Below, in pieces: positions 26,051-35,209 of a stretch of 64,000 bases of DNA. Each line of letters opens with the position of its first letter. Within the stretch, counting starts at the first letter, position 1. This stretch comes from Mesorhizobium sp. AR07. GTDB taxonomy: Bacteria; Pseudomonadota; Alphaproteobacteria; Rhizobiales; Rhizobiaceae. A model generated the notes under the pieces. The model saw only the letters and a list, made by a program, of their open reading frames with translations. It had not been told where the DNA came from and ran no database searches. The position numbers and the translations under genes are program-made. The stretch covers positions 4,582,501-4,646,500 of the forward strand of contig NZ_CP080525.1 in NCBI RefSeq assembly GCF_024746815.1, written 5' to 3'.

Positions 26051-27187
26051 ATGGGAAGCAATTTCGATTTCCGCCCCGCGGTCGTGGCGGCCGCATTACT
26101 GGTCGGAGTGGCCGGCTTCACGGGAACGGCGCATGCGCAGACCGTGCAACCGGCGGCGGCAGTGCCGGTGGTGATGGAAAAAGTTCTGTCCGGCCCCGCA
26201 AGCCCGCCGCTGACGTATAACGCGCAGGTCGAGGCGATCGAGGCGGTCGACATACAAGCACGCGTCTCCGGCCTGCTGAAGGCGGTCAAGTTCTCGGAAG
26301 GCAAAGGCGTGAAGGAAGGCGACCTGCTTTTCGAAATCGAGCCGGATCAACTGTCGGCGGCGCTGATGTCCGCACAGGCGCAAGTGGCCAGGACGGAAGC
26401 CACGCGCAATGCCGCACAACAAAGCCTGTCACGCGCCAGGGACCTGTTCAACCGCAGGACCATTCCGCAGGCCACCTTGGACGATGCGCAGGCTGCATTC
26501 GACGTGGCCGCGGCGGACGTCCAAAGCGCCAATGCAGCCCGCAACACGGCCGAACTCAACCTTTCCTACGCCCAGATCAAGTCGCCCATTGACGGGACCA
26601 TCGGCCGCTCCCTGGCGACGCCCGGAAATCTGGTGGGGCCTGGCTCTGGACCGTTGGCGCGCATCGTGCAACTCGACCCTGTCCGCGTCGCATTTTCGAT
26701 CGCCGACAGCACCTTGGTCGACATCAGACAGAAACTCGCTGGCGGCCAGAGCATTGATCCGAACCAGTTCCACCTGAGCCTGTCGCTCGCCAACGGCACG
26801 CAATACACTTCGCCGGGGCGGGTGCAGTTCATCGACAATGAGGTCAACCTGCAGACCGGGACCGCGGCCGTCCGTGCGCTGTTTCCCAACCCCGACCACA
26901 TATTGACGCCTGGCCAGTTCGTCCGGCTCACCGTCGTCGACGAAGCAGCCAAGGAATTGCCGATGGTGCCGATGGCGTCTGTTCTTCAGGACCGCCAGGG
27001 CAAGTTCGTCTTCGTGCTCAACAACAATACCGTGACCAGGCAGGTGATCACGACCGGCGCGCGCATCGACAATCGTTGGGCGGTAACGAGCGGATTAAAG
27101 GGCGGCGAAACAATCGTCGTCGAGGGGCTGCAACGCATTTCTGATGGTCAGCAGGTCACACCACGCGAAGCGGGGAGCGCGCAATGA
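26051..27187 (+). CDS. RND efflux pump periplasmic adaptor subunit
   Basis: This membrane-fusion protein has about 378 aa. The signal peptide ends near AHAQT; no lipobox is seen. The lipoyl-like halves (VDIQARVSGLLKAVKFSEGK and IKSPIDGTIGRS) flank a coiled-coil hairpin (about residues 95-170), followed by beta-barrel and membrane-proximal domains. ATG 26051 has GAGG eight bases upstream and gives a normal signal peptide; ATG 26036 is an alternative. It overlaps the pump gene by an ATGA. The outer-membrane channel gene is not in the window, so the pump probably uses a shared TolC-like protein. Confidence 0.9.
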   Translation: MGSNFDFRPAVVAAALLVGVAGFTGTAHAQTVQPAAAVPVVMEKVLSGPASPPLTYNAQVEAIEAVDIQARVSGLLKAVKFSEGKGVKEGDLLFEIEPDQLSAALMSAQAQVARTEATRNAAQQSLSRARDLFNRRTIPQATLDDAQAAFDVAAADVQSANAARNTAELNLSYAQIKSPIDGTIGRSLATPGNLVGPGSGPLARIVQLDPVRVAFSIADSTLVDIRQKLAGGQSIDPNQFHLSLSLANGTQYTSPGRVQFIDNEVNLQTGTAAVRALFPNPDHILTPGQFVRLTVVDEAAKELPMVPMASVLQDRQGKFVFVLNNNTVTRQVITTGARIDNRWAVTSGLKGGETIVVEGLQRISDGQQVTPREAGSAQ

Positions 27188-30100
27188 TCTCCGATCTCTT
27201 CATCCACCGCACCAGGCTCGCGATCGTTATCTCGATCATCATTTCGATCGCCGGCGCGATCGCGGTGTTTTCTCTGCCGATACAGCAATATCCGCAGATT
27301 ACGCCTCCGACGGTTACCGTGTCGGCTTCCTATCCGGGAGCAAGCGCGGAAGTCATCGCCGACGTGGTCGGCGGTCCCCTCGAGACGGCCATCAACGGCG
27401 TGGATCACATGATGTACATGTCGTCCACCAGTTCCAACGCCGGCCAGTACACGCTGTCGGTGACCTTCGAAGTTGGAACCGATCCGGAGACGGCGCAGAT
27501 CAACGTGCAGAACCGCGCCCAGTTGGCGATTTCGCGCCTGCCGGCGGCGGTCGCCCAGCAAGGGGTCTCCGTGCGTGCCCGCTCGCCGGATTTCGTCCTT
27601 GGCATCGCTTTCTATTCTCCGGACGACAGCCTCGATGCCCTGGCGATCACGAATTTCATCACCACGACGGTCGCCGACGCGATATCGCGCGTGCCGGGCG
27701 TTGGCGAAGCTTCCGTTGCCGGGGCCTCGGAATACTCGATGCGGGTGTGGCTCAATCCGCAGCGCATGGACGCGCTTGGGCTGACGCCCGACGATGTTTC
27801 GGCCGCCATCCAACGACAGAATATCCAGGCGACGCTCGGGCAGGCGGGTGCGCCGCCGCAGGCACAGGGCTCCGAGCTGCAATACACGCTGGTCGCGCAG
27901 GGGCGGCTGAGGAGCGCCGAGGACTTCGGCGACATCGTCGTGCGCACGGGCTCGTCGGGGGCCAAGGTCTACCTGCGCGACATAGCGCGGCTCGAGCTTG
28001 GGGCGCTAAGCTATGCTTCGAGCGCCAGCTTTGCCGGACATGCGTCGGCGATGATGCAGGTCAACCAGTCTCCCGGCGCCAACGCCATCCAGACCGCAAC
28101 GGCGGTCCGCGCCGAACTGCAGCGCCTTTCGTCGCGCTTCCCCAAAGGCATGCAGTATCACATTGTCTACGATGCGACCCGCTTCGTGAATGCCAGCATC
28201 TCGCTGACGGCCAGAACCCTGCTTGAAGCATTCCTGATCGTTCTCGCCGTCACCTATGTGTTCCTGCAGGATTGGCGCGCCACATTCATCTCGGCGCTTG
28301 CCATCCCTGTTTCCATGCTGGGTGCCGTGGCAGTGCTGTTTGCCGCCGGCTATTCGCTGAACATGATTTCTCTTCTGGCACTGGTGCTGGCAATCGGCCT
28401 GGTGGTGGACGACGCCATCCTCGTCGTCGAAAACGTCAAGCATGTGCTGGAAGATACGCCTGACATTGGGGTCGCCGACGCCACGCGCAAGGCGATGCAT
28501 CAGATCACCGGGCCGATCATTTCCACCACCCTGGTGCTGCTTGCCGTGGTGACGCCGACGGCGTTTCTCGGCGGCATAGGCGGTCAACTCTACCGGCAGT
28601 TCGCTGTGACCTTGTCTTCGTCGCTGGTGATTTCCTCTTTCGTCGGATTGACCCTGAGTCCCGCGCTGGCCGCACTGCTTCTGCGGCGCGATGTGGGCCA
28701 TTTCAAGCGTGGCCCGCTGGCCTGGTTCACAGCATTCATGAACAAGACGCGCGGCGGCTATGGACGCCTCGTCGGGTTTCTGGTGCGGCATTGGTATGTG
28801 CCGTTGACGGGATTGCTTGCCTGTTTTGTCGCCGCCTATCTGATTTTCACCGGGCTGCCGTCGACTTTCCTGCCCGACGAGGACCAGGGGGCGCTGTTCG
28901 TCGACATCCAGTTGCCGAATGCCGCTTCACTCGAGCGCACGAAAGCCATCGTGGAGGATGTGCGCAAGATTCTCGCCGACACCGGCGGCGTGCAGGACGT
29001 CATCACGGTTGCGGGGTTCAGCATCCTTCAGTCGACGAGTTCGCCAAGCGGCGCCATGGCGGTCGCTGCGCTGAAGCCGTGGGACGAGCGCACGTCCAGG
29101 GAACTGCAGCTCGCCGGCATCCTGCAGGCGCTGCGGATGAAGTTTTCCCAAATCCCGGGCGCGAATGTCGCCGTCTTCGCTCCGCCGGCGATTGCCGGCA
29201 TCGGCTCGGTCGGTGGCCTGGACTTTCGCCTGCAGGCGCTTGAAGGGCAGCCGCCGCAGGAGATCGCGCAGGTCGTCGGCGCCCTGCTTGGCGCCTTCAA
29301 TCACCTGCCGGAGCTCGGTGGGGCCGCTACCACCTTCAGCGCGAATGTCCCGCAGGTCTATGTCGACGTCGACAGGGCGCGCGCCGAGGCGCTTGGGGTA
29401 AGCGTGTTGGACGTCTATTCCACCATCGGTGCGGCCTTCGGATCGCGCTATGTGAATGATTTCACGCTCAATGGTCGCGTGTTCCAGGTCAATCTGCAGG
29501 CCGATGCCGATTTCCGCGCCCATGCGGAGGACATTTTCAAGCTGCACGTGCGCAGCCGCAACGGCACCATGGTGCCATTGAGCAATCTGGCGTCGTTGAC
29601 GACCATCCTGTCGCCGTTCGCCATTCAGCGTTACAATCTGTCGGTCGCCGCCCCCATAAACGCCATTACAGCGCCTGGAAGCAGCAGCGGCGGTGCTATG
29701 GATGCCATGGAGAAGACGGCGGTCCAGCTGTTGCCGAACGGCTATGGATTCGAGTGGTCGGGGCTGTCGTTTCAGGAGCGCCGCGGCAGTGGCCAGGAGG
29801 GGCTGGTCTTCGCGCTGGCGTTCCTGTTTGCCTATCTCTTCCTTGTCGCCCAGTATGAGAGCTGGTCGCTTCCGCTGGTCGTCATCCTTTCGCTCGGAGC
29901 CGCTCTCTTTGGCGCCGTAGCGGCATTGAGGGCCTTCGGGTTGCAGAACAGCCTCTACGTGCAGATCGCCATCGTGCTGCTGATCGGGCTGGCGGCGAAG
30001 AATGCCATCTTGATCGTGGAATTCGCCAAGGAGCGGCGTGGTGAAGGACTAAGCATAGTGCAGGCCGCGCGGACCGGAGCCGAGCAGCGCTTCAGGGCCG

Positions 30101-30342
30101 TCATGATGACAGCGGTCTCCTTCATTCTCGGAATCATTCCCCTTGTCGTGTCGACAGGCGCCGGCGCAGGTGCGCGGCGGGCTGTTGGCGTTACAATCTT
30201 TGGCGGCATGATCGCAGCCACGACGATCGGCTTGTTGATCGTTCCTGCGATCTACTTTCTCGTGCAGACAGCAACAGAACGCCTGTCACTGCGGGGGGCG
30301 GGAGATCATGCTCGACGAAATGTGATCGACCCGCGTCATTGA
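27184..30342 (+). CDS. RND efflux pump inner-membrane transporter (HAE1/AcrB type)
   Basis: This proton-driven drug/hydrophobe exporter has 1052 aa, the normal length. There are 12 transmembrane helices in two repeats with large periplasmic loops after TM1 and TM7. The proton-relay pair DD in TM4 is present (LAIGLVVDDAILVVENV), as are the N-terminal FIHRTRLAIVISIIISIAGAI and C-terminal LLIGLAAKNAILIVEFAKE repeats. It is coupled to the adaptor gene by overlapping start and stop. Substrates cannot be predicted; the AcrB-MexF group carries many amphiphiles. Confidence 0.93.
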   Translation: MISDLFIHRTRLAIVISIIISIAGAIAVFSLPIQQYPQITPPTVTVSASYPGASAEVIADVVGGPLETAINGVDHMMYMSSTSSNAGQYTLSVTFEVGTDPETAQINVQNRAQLAISRLPAAVAQQGVSVRARSPDFVLGIAFYSPDDSLDALAITNFITTTVADAISRVPGVGEASVAGASEYSMRVWLNPQRMDALGLTPDDVSAAIQRQNIQATLGQAGAPPQAQGSELQYTLVAQGRLRSAEDFGDIVVRTGSSGAKVYLRDIARLELGALSYASSASFAGHASAMMQVNQSPGANAIQTATAVRAELQRLSSRFPKGMQYHIVYDATRFVNASISLTARTLLEAFLIVLAVTYVFLQDWRATFISALAIPVSMLGAVAVLFAAGYSLNMISLLALVLAIGLVVDDAILVVENVKHVLEDTPDIGVADATRKAMHQITGPIISTTLVLLAVVTPTAFLGGIGGQLYRQFAVTLSSSLVISSFVGLTLSPALAALLLRRDVGHFKRGPLAWFTAFMNKTRGGYGRLVGFLVRHWYVPLTGLLACFVAAYLIFTGLPSTFLPDEDQGALFVDIQLPNAASLERTKAIVEDVRKILADTGGVQDVITVAGFSILQSTSSPSGAMAVAALKPWDERTSRELQLAGILQALRMKFSQIPGANVAVFAPPAIAGIGSVGGLDFRLQALEGQPPQEIAQVVGALLGAFNHLPELGGAATTFSANVPQVYVDVDRARAEALGVSVLDVYSTIGAAFGSRYVNDFTLNGRVFQVNLQADADFRAHAEDIFKLHVRSRNGTMVPLSNLASLTTILSPFAIQRYNLSVAAPINAITAPGSSSGGAMDAMEKTAVQLLPNGYGFEWSGLSFQERRGSGQEGLVFALAFLFAYLFLVAQYESWSLPLVVILSLGAALFGAVAALRAFGLQNSLYVQIAIVLLIGLAAKNAILIVEFAKERRGEGLSIVQAARTGAEQRFRAVMMTAVSFILGIIPLVVSTGAGAGARRAVGVTIFGGMIAATTIGLLIVPAIYFLVQTATERLSLRGAGDHARRNVIDPRH

Positions 30343-30787
30343 ATGCATCCGCTCGAAGAGCTTCTAGAAGAAATAACTCCAACGGTTTGACTTAATCTAC
30401 TTCAAAACGGTGTAAGATGTTCTCTGGTGTAATGCGTTGGCCTCGAGGGCTAAGTTATAGGTATGCCAGATCCGGGCTGGGATTTGAATTGACCTACTAA
30501 GCGCTAAGCCTGCTTGGGATCTGTCTGGGCTGAGGTTGCACAGGCCTGCCTAAATACACAAAATACGCGCTGGATTTCTCCGATCTCCGCTCCCGGCTCA
30601 ACGCACGGAGCTCCGGACCAGCAGTTGTAACAAGCGACCCCCAGTCTCTTTTGCCGCCAAGCATGGACAAATAGTCCAGATCCTTGGCCTGGCGTCCCTA
30701 AAGCATCAAGGCACCGTGCCAGCTTATTGACATCAGAGCGGCCTATGAACTGATGGTTCTCACAATACTTTCGTGGTGAGAACGAAC
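30343..30787. other. Intergenic region after the RND operon
   Basis: These 445 bp hold no convincing gene on either strand. The base composition is mixed and lower in GC near 30390-30440. The last 30 bases form the hairpin described separately. The promoter of the small exported protein should lie here. Confidence 0.5.
30756..30783 (+). promoter_or_regulatory. Inverted repeat covering the ribosome-binding region of the gene at 30788
   Basis: GTTCTCAC (30756-30763) and GTGAGAAC (30776-30783) are perfect 8-base arms with a 12-base loop. The right arm ends 4 bases before the ATG and contains the only purine-rich stretch that could act as ribosome-binding site. Folding would hide it. It could be an RNA switch or a dimeric operator. 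Confidence 0.45.
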
Positions 30788-31093
30788 ATGTTCAGAAATT
30801 CCTTGGCAGCTCTCGCAGTCGCGATCAGCCTTACGGTGCCGACCGCAGTTCCCTCATTTGCGGAGGTGGCGACGTTCAACATGCCGATCGGCTCCAGCCT
30901 CAACAGCGGCAGAGCGATCACATGCAGCCAAGGCCAGAGGCTGCTTCAAAACCGTGGCTTCCGAGATGTTCGCCGAATGACCTGCCGAGGACCATTTTTC
31001 AAATATCATGCACGCCGTGCCGGCAGCCGATTTGAAGTGACGCTTAATTCCCGAACGGCTCGCGTCGTGGATATCCGCCGTGTCCGTTGGTGA
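30788..31093 (+). CDS. Small exported basic protein of unknown function
   Basis: This protein of 101 aa has a clear signal peptide (MFRNSLAALAVAISLTVPTA, cleavage near SFAE) and a short, strongly basic mature part. The mature part contains ITCSQGQRLLQNRGFRDVRRMTCRG with two Cys that could form a disulfide, and ends in VVDIRRVRW. I do not recognise a named family, though similar short rhizobial secreted proteins exist. ATG 30788 is preferred over GTG 30773. The start is covered by a hairpin, and an HdeD gene follows after 56 bp. Confidence 0.6.
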   Translation: MFRNSLAALAVAISLTVPTAVPSFAEVATFNMPIGSSLNSGRAITCSQGQRLLQNRGFRDVRRMTCRGPFFKYHARRAGSRFEVTLNSRTARVVDIRRVRW

Positions 31094-31149
31094 GTTGAAT
31101 TGCGAAGGTGAGTTGCGTTGCATTCGAAAATGTCGGGAAGCCATCGACA

Positions 31150-31692
31150 ATGACGGACCTGTCTACCGTTGAACAGCCAGCACGATCCGCTACTGCCAAT
31201 TCGGCCATAGGAGTGGTGTTTATCCTTGCGGGTTTTTTCGTCTTAGCCGACGTGACCCTTGCCACAACCATAAGTACCCTTCTTCTCGGTGTGGTCGTCG
31301 TATGCGCAGGGTTCGTTGAGATCACCATGGCCATATGGGCGGGGGGATGGCGTGGCTTTCTGTGGCAGACGTTTCTCGGTATCCTGTATGTCATTTTCGG
31401 TTGTGTGCTGATTAGCATACCCGTTCTTGGATCTGTGATCCTTACGTGGATTTTGGGGATCGCCCTTGTGGTTTCAGGGGTTGGAAGAATATTCTTGGGA
31501 AACCGCTACTTGCGTAGTGGCAGGCGGCTGATGTTTGTTTCCGGCTTGTTCGGTCTAGCGGCAGGCCTCTTGATACTGGTTGGATGGCCCTCGACCGGAA
31601 TTTGGGTGATAGGGGCCCTTTTGGGAATCGACCTCATAGCTCACGGACTGGGTTGGCTGGCCGCTGCGAGGCGGTCTGCGGTTTCGGCATGA
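31150..31692 (+). CDS. Second HdeD family membrane protein (DUF308)
   Basis: This protein of 180 aa has about six transmembrane helices with DUF308 features (GGWRGFLWQTFLGILYVIFG matches the same position in the first HdeD protein). ATG 31150 is chosen because upstream codons lack membrane or family character. It is a divergent paralog of the protein encoded at 25447. Having two HdeD genes within 6 kb, beside mgtC, points to an acid or general-stress role for this block. Confidence 0.85.
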   Translation: MTDLSTVEQPARSATANSAIGVVFILAGFFVLADVTLATTISTLLLGVVVVCAGFVEITMAIWAGGWRGFLWQTFLGILYVIFGCVLISIPVLGSVILTWILGIALVVSGVGRIFLGNRYLRSGRRLMFVSGLFGLAAGLLILVGWPSTGIWVIGALLGIDLIAHGLGWLAAARRSAVSA

Positions 31693-31828
31693 AAGCGCGG
31701 TCTCTGGTGACGCGACAATGCGGCGGTGACTGTGATTGATTTCGGCGTTCCAAACTGTATCTTGAGATACAAAGTGATCTCTGCCGAACAACTCCCCTAT
31801 TCGACAAAGTAAAACCGGCAATGCAGGC

Positions 31829-33508
31829 ATGGTAGCATTCGTCGCAACGCGGCTATCTGCCGACCTCCTGGTGAGGTTCTTGCGCTCGCTTTCCGCCGGA
31901 GGTGTTGTCCTAGGCACCCTGTTCTTCGTGGCCTCGTTAACGCCCACGCTCGTTCCCCGAACCTATGTGACACAGGGCGCCCTCTCCGGCGCCTGTTTCG
32001 CAGCCGGATATGGGATTGGGGTCATCTGGCGCTGGCTATGGCGATATATGGAGTTGCCGGAGCCCCGGGGTCGCATCCAGAAATGGCTCAAGATCGCCTC
32101 GGCGCTGGTGTGCGCCGTCATCGCCATATCATTCTTATGGCGAACGACCGAGTGGCAGAACTCGATCCGCAGGCTGATGGAACTCGAACCCGTGACGAGC
32201 GCCCACCCGTTCGAAGTCTGCCTGATCGCGGTCATCACCTTTGTAGCACTCATTGTGTTGGCCCGCCTCTTCAAGGCTGTCTTGCGCTTCACGTCGAACG
32301 CCATCGGCCGCTTTGTGCCGCCGCGGATTTCGCAAGTGATCAGCTTTACCGTGAGCGTCCTGTTGTTCTGGATGATCGCGAACGGCCTTCTCATCCGCAC
32401 AGCGCTGCATCTGCTCGACTCGTCCTTTGCGGCGTTCGACGCGCTCATCGAGCCCGATCGGGTACGCCCAACGTCCCCCCTCAAGACGGGCAGCGCGGCC
32501 TCATTGGTCGCGTGGGAGAAACTTGGGCGGGCGGGCCGCGAATTCGTCGCGACCGGACCCAGCGCGGCAGAGATCCGGGCCTTTACTCAAGGGCCTGCGC
32601 TCGAGCCGATCAGGGTCTATGTCGGGCTTGGGGCAGGCGATACTGTCGAACAGCGCGCCAAGCTGGCCCTCAATGAGCTGATACGCGTCGGTGGTTTTGG
32701 CCGCTCGGTGTTGATTGTCATCACACCGACGGGCACCGGCTGGGTCGATCCCTCGGCGATGGATGCGGTTGAATACCTGCACAATGGCGACGTGGCGAGC
32801 GTCGCCTTGCAGTACTCCTATCTATCGAGCCCGCTATCGCTGCTCGTGCAGCCGGGTTATGGCGCGGAGGCGTCGAGGGCGCTGTTCGCTGCCGTCTACG
32901 GTTATTGGACAACCCTGCCCAAGAACCACCGGCCGAAACTATACCTGCATGGGCTAAGTCTTGGCGCGATGAATTCCGAACGTTCGGCTGAACTCTTCGA
33001 GATACTCGGCGATCCGATCCAGGGTGCCTTGTGGAGCGGGCCGCCCTTCGAAAGCAGGATTTGGCGGCGGGCCACCGATGCGCGAAATCCTGGGTCGCCT
33101 GCGTGGCTGCCGCAGTTCGGGGACGGCTCGGTTGTCCGCTTCATGAACCAGCATGGCGGGACGGTCGCGCCGGGTACACGATGGGGGCCTATGCGTATCG
33201 TCTATCTGCAGTACGCAAGCGATGCCATCACCTTCTTCGACTATCGGGATATTTACCGGCGTCCCGACTGGATGAGCGCACCGCGCGGTCCCGACGTGTC
33301 ACCGCAATTGCGGTGGTATCCGGTGGTGACGATGCTGCAACTGGCACTCGATATGGGCATGGCAACCTCCACGCCGATGGGTTACGGGCATGTCTATGCG
33401 CCCGAGCACTATGTTGATGCCTGGCTTGCCGTGACTGATCCCAAAGGTTGGACGCCCGACCGGATAGAACAGTTGAAACGATACCTCGCCCATCGCGGTG
33501 GAAGATAG
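31829..33508 (+). CDS. Alpha/beta-hydrolase family membrane protein (Abhydrolase_9, formerly DUF2319)
   Basis: This protein of 559 aa has an N-terminal membrane region of about five helices (residues 15-205) and a C-terminal alpha/beta-hydrolase domain. The nucleophile elbow is HGLSLGAMNS with Ser at about residue 377. The sequence RSVLIVITPTGTGWVDPSA and the C-terminal YGHVYAPEHYVDAWLAVT are family markers. The membrane placement and hydrolase fold suggest a lipid- or ester-active enzyme, but no substrate is established. It is a single gene with its own upstream region of 136 bp. Confidence 0.85.
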   Translation: MVAFVATRLSADLLVRFLRSLSAGGVVLGTLFFVASLTPTLVPRTYVTQGALSGACFAAGYGIGVIWRWLWRYMELPEPRGRIQKWLKIASALVCAVIAISFLWRTTEWQNSIRRLMELEPVTSAHPFEVCLIAVITFVALIVLARLFKAVLRFTSNAIGRFVPPRISQVISFTVSVLLFWMIANGLLIRTALHLLDSSFAAFDALIEPDRVRPTSPLKTGSAASLVAWEKLGRAGREFVATGPSAAEIRAFTQGPALEPIRVYVGLGAGDTVEQRAKLALNELIRVGGFGRSVLIVITPTGTGWVDPSAMDAVEYLHNGDVASVALQYSYLSSPLSLLVQPGYGAEASRALFAAVYGYWTTLPKNHRPKLYLHGLSLGAMNSERSAELFEILGDPIQGALWSGPPFESRIWRRATDARNPGSPAWLPQFGDGSVVRFMNQHGGTVAPGTRWGPMRIVYLQYASDAITFFDYRDIYRRPDWMSAPRGPDVSPQLRWYPVVTMLQLALDMGMATSTPMGYGHVYAPEHYVDAWLAVTDPKGWTPDRIEQLKRYLAHRGGR

Positions 33509-33712
33509 CCGCACCCGGTGCAGCGGAGCGACCCGTGCCCGCGATTTAAACGCTCATCAGATACCGTACGAAAAGCCGCCAATAGGGAACAGGCTGAGCC
33601 CAATGCAAAAATGGGACTGACGGCACATTGCTTGGATTTACGGCTCAATCCTTCGGTGTCTCGGCTGTGTAAGAAATCTCAACTGCGTAGAGTCTCATCC
33701 TAGGGGGTTCAT

Positions 33713-34234
33713 ATGTCCGACTTGGTTGTCGTCGTATATCCGACCGAGGCCAAAGCTGAAGAAGTGCGCCAGCTCCTTCTGGCATTGCAGAAGGAATACA
33801 TCATCAAACTGGGTGACGCGGTGATCGCGACCAAAACCGAAGCAGGCACGATCAAGCTGAACCAGCTGATGAATACGACTGCCACGGGCGCGATATCCGG
33901 TAGCTTCTGGGGAATGCTCATCGGTTTCCTCTTCCTGAATCCGCTGGTCGGTCTTGCCGTCGGCGCCGCATCTAGAGCCCTTGGCGGTGCGCTGACCGAT
34001 GTTGGCATCAACGATGCATTCATGCGCGATCTGTCGACCAGCATCCAGCCCGGCAACGCGGCGCTTTTCGTCCTTGTCCAGGACATGACGGCTGATAAGG
34101 TGCTTAAGGAAATCCAAGGTTTCGGTGGCGTGGTGCTCAAAACATCCCTGGACGAAACCAAAGAGCAAGTCCTGCGCGACGCACTTCAGCGTGCGTCGGC
34201 GGCGGCCGGGCAGGAGTCTGGCTCAAACACGTGA
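33713..34234 (+). CDS. DUF1269 domain-containing membrane protein
   Basis: This protein of 173 aa begins MSDLVVVVYPTEAKAEEVRQ and has a Gly-rich hydrophobic hairpin (TGAISGSFWGMLIGFLFLNPLVGLAVGAASRALGG, here about residues 57-90), then GNAALFVLVQDMTADKV. This is the DUF1269 arrangement. Such proteins are commonly induced by general stress in rhizobia; the biochemical role is unknown. A good GGGGG-containing ribosome-binding region precedes ATG 33713. Confidence 0.88.
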   Translation: MSDLVVVVYPTEAKAEEVRQLLLALQKEYIIKLGDAVIATKTEAGTIKLNQLMNTTATGAISGSFWGMLIGFLFLNPLVGLAVGAASRALGGALTDVGINDAFMRDLSTSIQPGNAALFVLVQDMTADKVLKEIQGFGGVVLKTSLDETKEQVLRDALQRASAAAGQESGSNT

Positions 34235-34307
34235 TGATCCGCTGCGTCGGAATTTTTCCAGGGCGCGGCCTCCGGCTTCCTTGCGTGTCGGGCCGCATCG
34301 ATTTGAC

Positions 34308-34652
34308 ATGTCCGGTCCTGAAATAGCGATCCTGCTTCTATTCGAGGCGGTTTGCGGAGCCGCCGGAGCCGTGGCCGTGGCTCGGCTTTGGCGTCCGATC
34401 GGTTTTGAATGGAAATCCATCGCTGCCATCGGCGCGTTTGGGGGCTTGGTCCTGACACTTCTTGCCATGCTGTTTCCAGGCGTGGCGCGCTTAGTCGGCT
34501 ATATGGGAAGTGCTTTTGATGCCTTGTCACATGGCTCCGGCGGGCTCACGCTCGAAGTGTTGATAGGTGTGGGTATTGCCGGACTTTTGGGCGGCATCAT
34601 TTCAATCTGCATTGTTCGCCTTGCCCGGGGCACGAATCTTCCACACCGATAA
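34308..34652 (+). CDS. Hypothetical inner-membrane protein
   Basis: This protein of 114 aa has three predicted membrane helices (about residues 5-25, 38-62 and 85-107) and almost no soluble part. I recognise no family. ATG 34308 is chosen because the open frame upstream overlaps the DUF1269 gene in another frame and is not membrane-like. It may be cotranscribed with the DUF1269 gene 73 bp upstream. Confidence 0.55.
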   Translation: MSGPEIAILLLFEAVCGAAGAVAVARLWRPIGFEWKSIAAIGAFGGLVLTLLAMLFPGVARLVGYMGSAFDALSHGSGGLTLEVLIGVGIAGLLGGIISICIVRLARGTNLPHR

Positions 34653-34943
34653 GCCGGCGATACAAGAAGCTCCAAAGGGGATCGACGGCGTTGGCCGTCG
34701 TCGTATCAGCACCAACCGGCGCCGTCGGAGCAATGGCCGGGCAAGAAAATCCGGTCTGCGCTGGGATGTCTTGCGGATTGCCATGAGGACGCTTCCCAGC
34801 GAGCCTCGTGCCGAGCTGGCGCATGATCGATCCGGAGCCGTTCGGCGATTGGTGGAATCTCGCGGAAACGCCGAACCGCTCCATCTCTTTATTTTACGCA
34901 ATTCCGAACGGAGAATCGCGGTGCACTTCTTCCGGAGTTGCTT

Positions 34944-35138
34944 TTAAGGCGTCTCGTTATTTCGACGGGCGATCTTCAGAATCAAGAGAATGACGCCGAT
35001 AGCCAGAATAAGGCATCCACCCAATAAGGTTGAGGACGAGCCATACCGGTAGCCGGATGCAAGAATGAGAAATCCCACAACTATGAAACCGATAGCGGTC
35101 AATTTGTTGACCAACAGAGACCCTGAATTTGCAGCCAT
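34944..35138 (-). CDS. Small two-helix membrane protein
   Basis: This 64-aa protein has two membrane helices (LTAIGFIVVGFLILASGYRY and TLLGGCLILAIGVILLILKI) and a basic end (ARRNNETP). ATG 35138 has a strong GGAGGT Shine-Dalgarno four bases upstream, which supports real translation and rejects the longer ATG 35150. Function unknown. It stands alone on the minus strand. Confidence 0.65.
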   Translation of the reverse strand: MAANSGSLLVNKLTAIGFIVVGFLILASGYRYGSSSTLLGGCLILAIGVILLILKIARRNNETP

Positions 35139-35209
35139 AGTCACCTCCATAGAAACAGTGAAAGAAATTGAACACTCGTCATTTGCGTTCCCGATCAGAT
35201 CCTTCGAGC

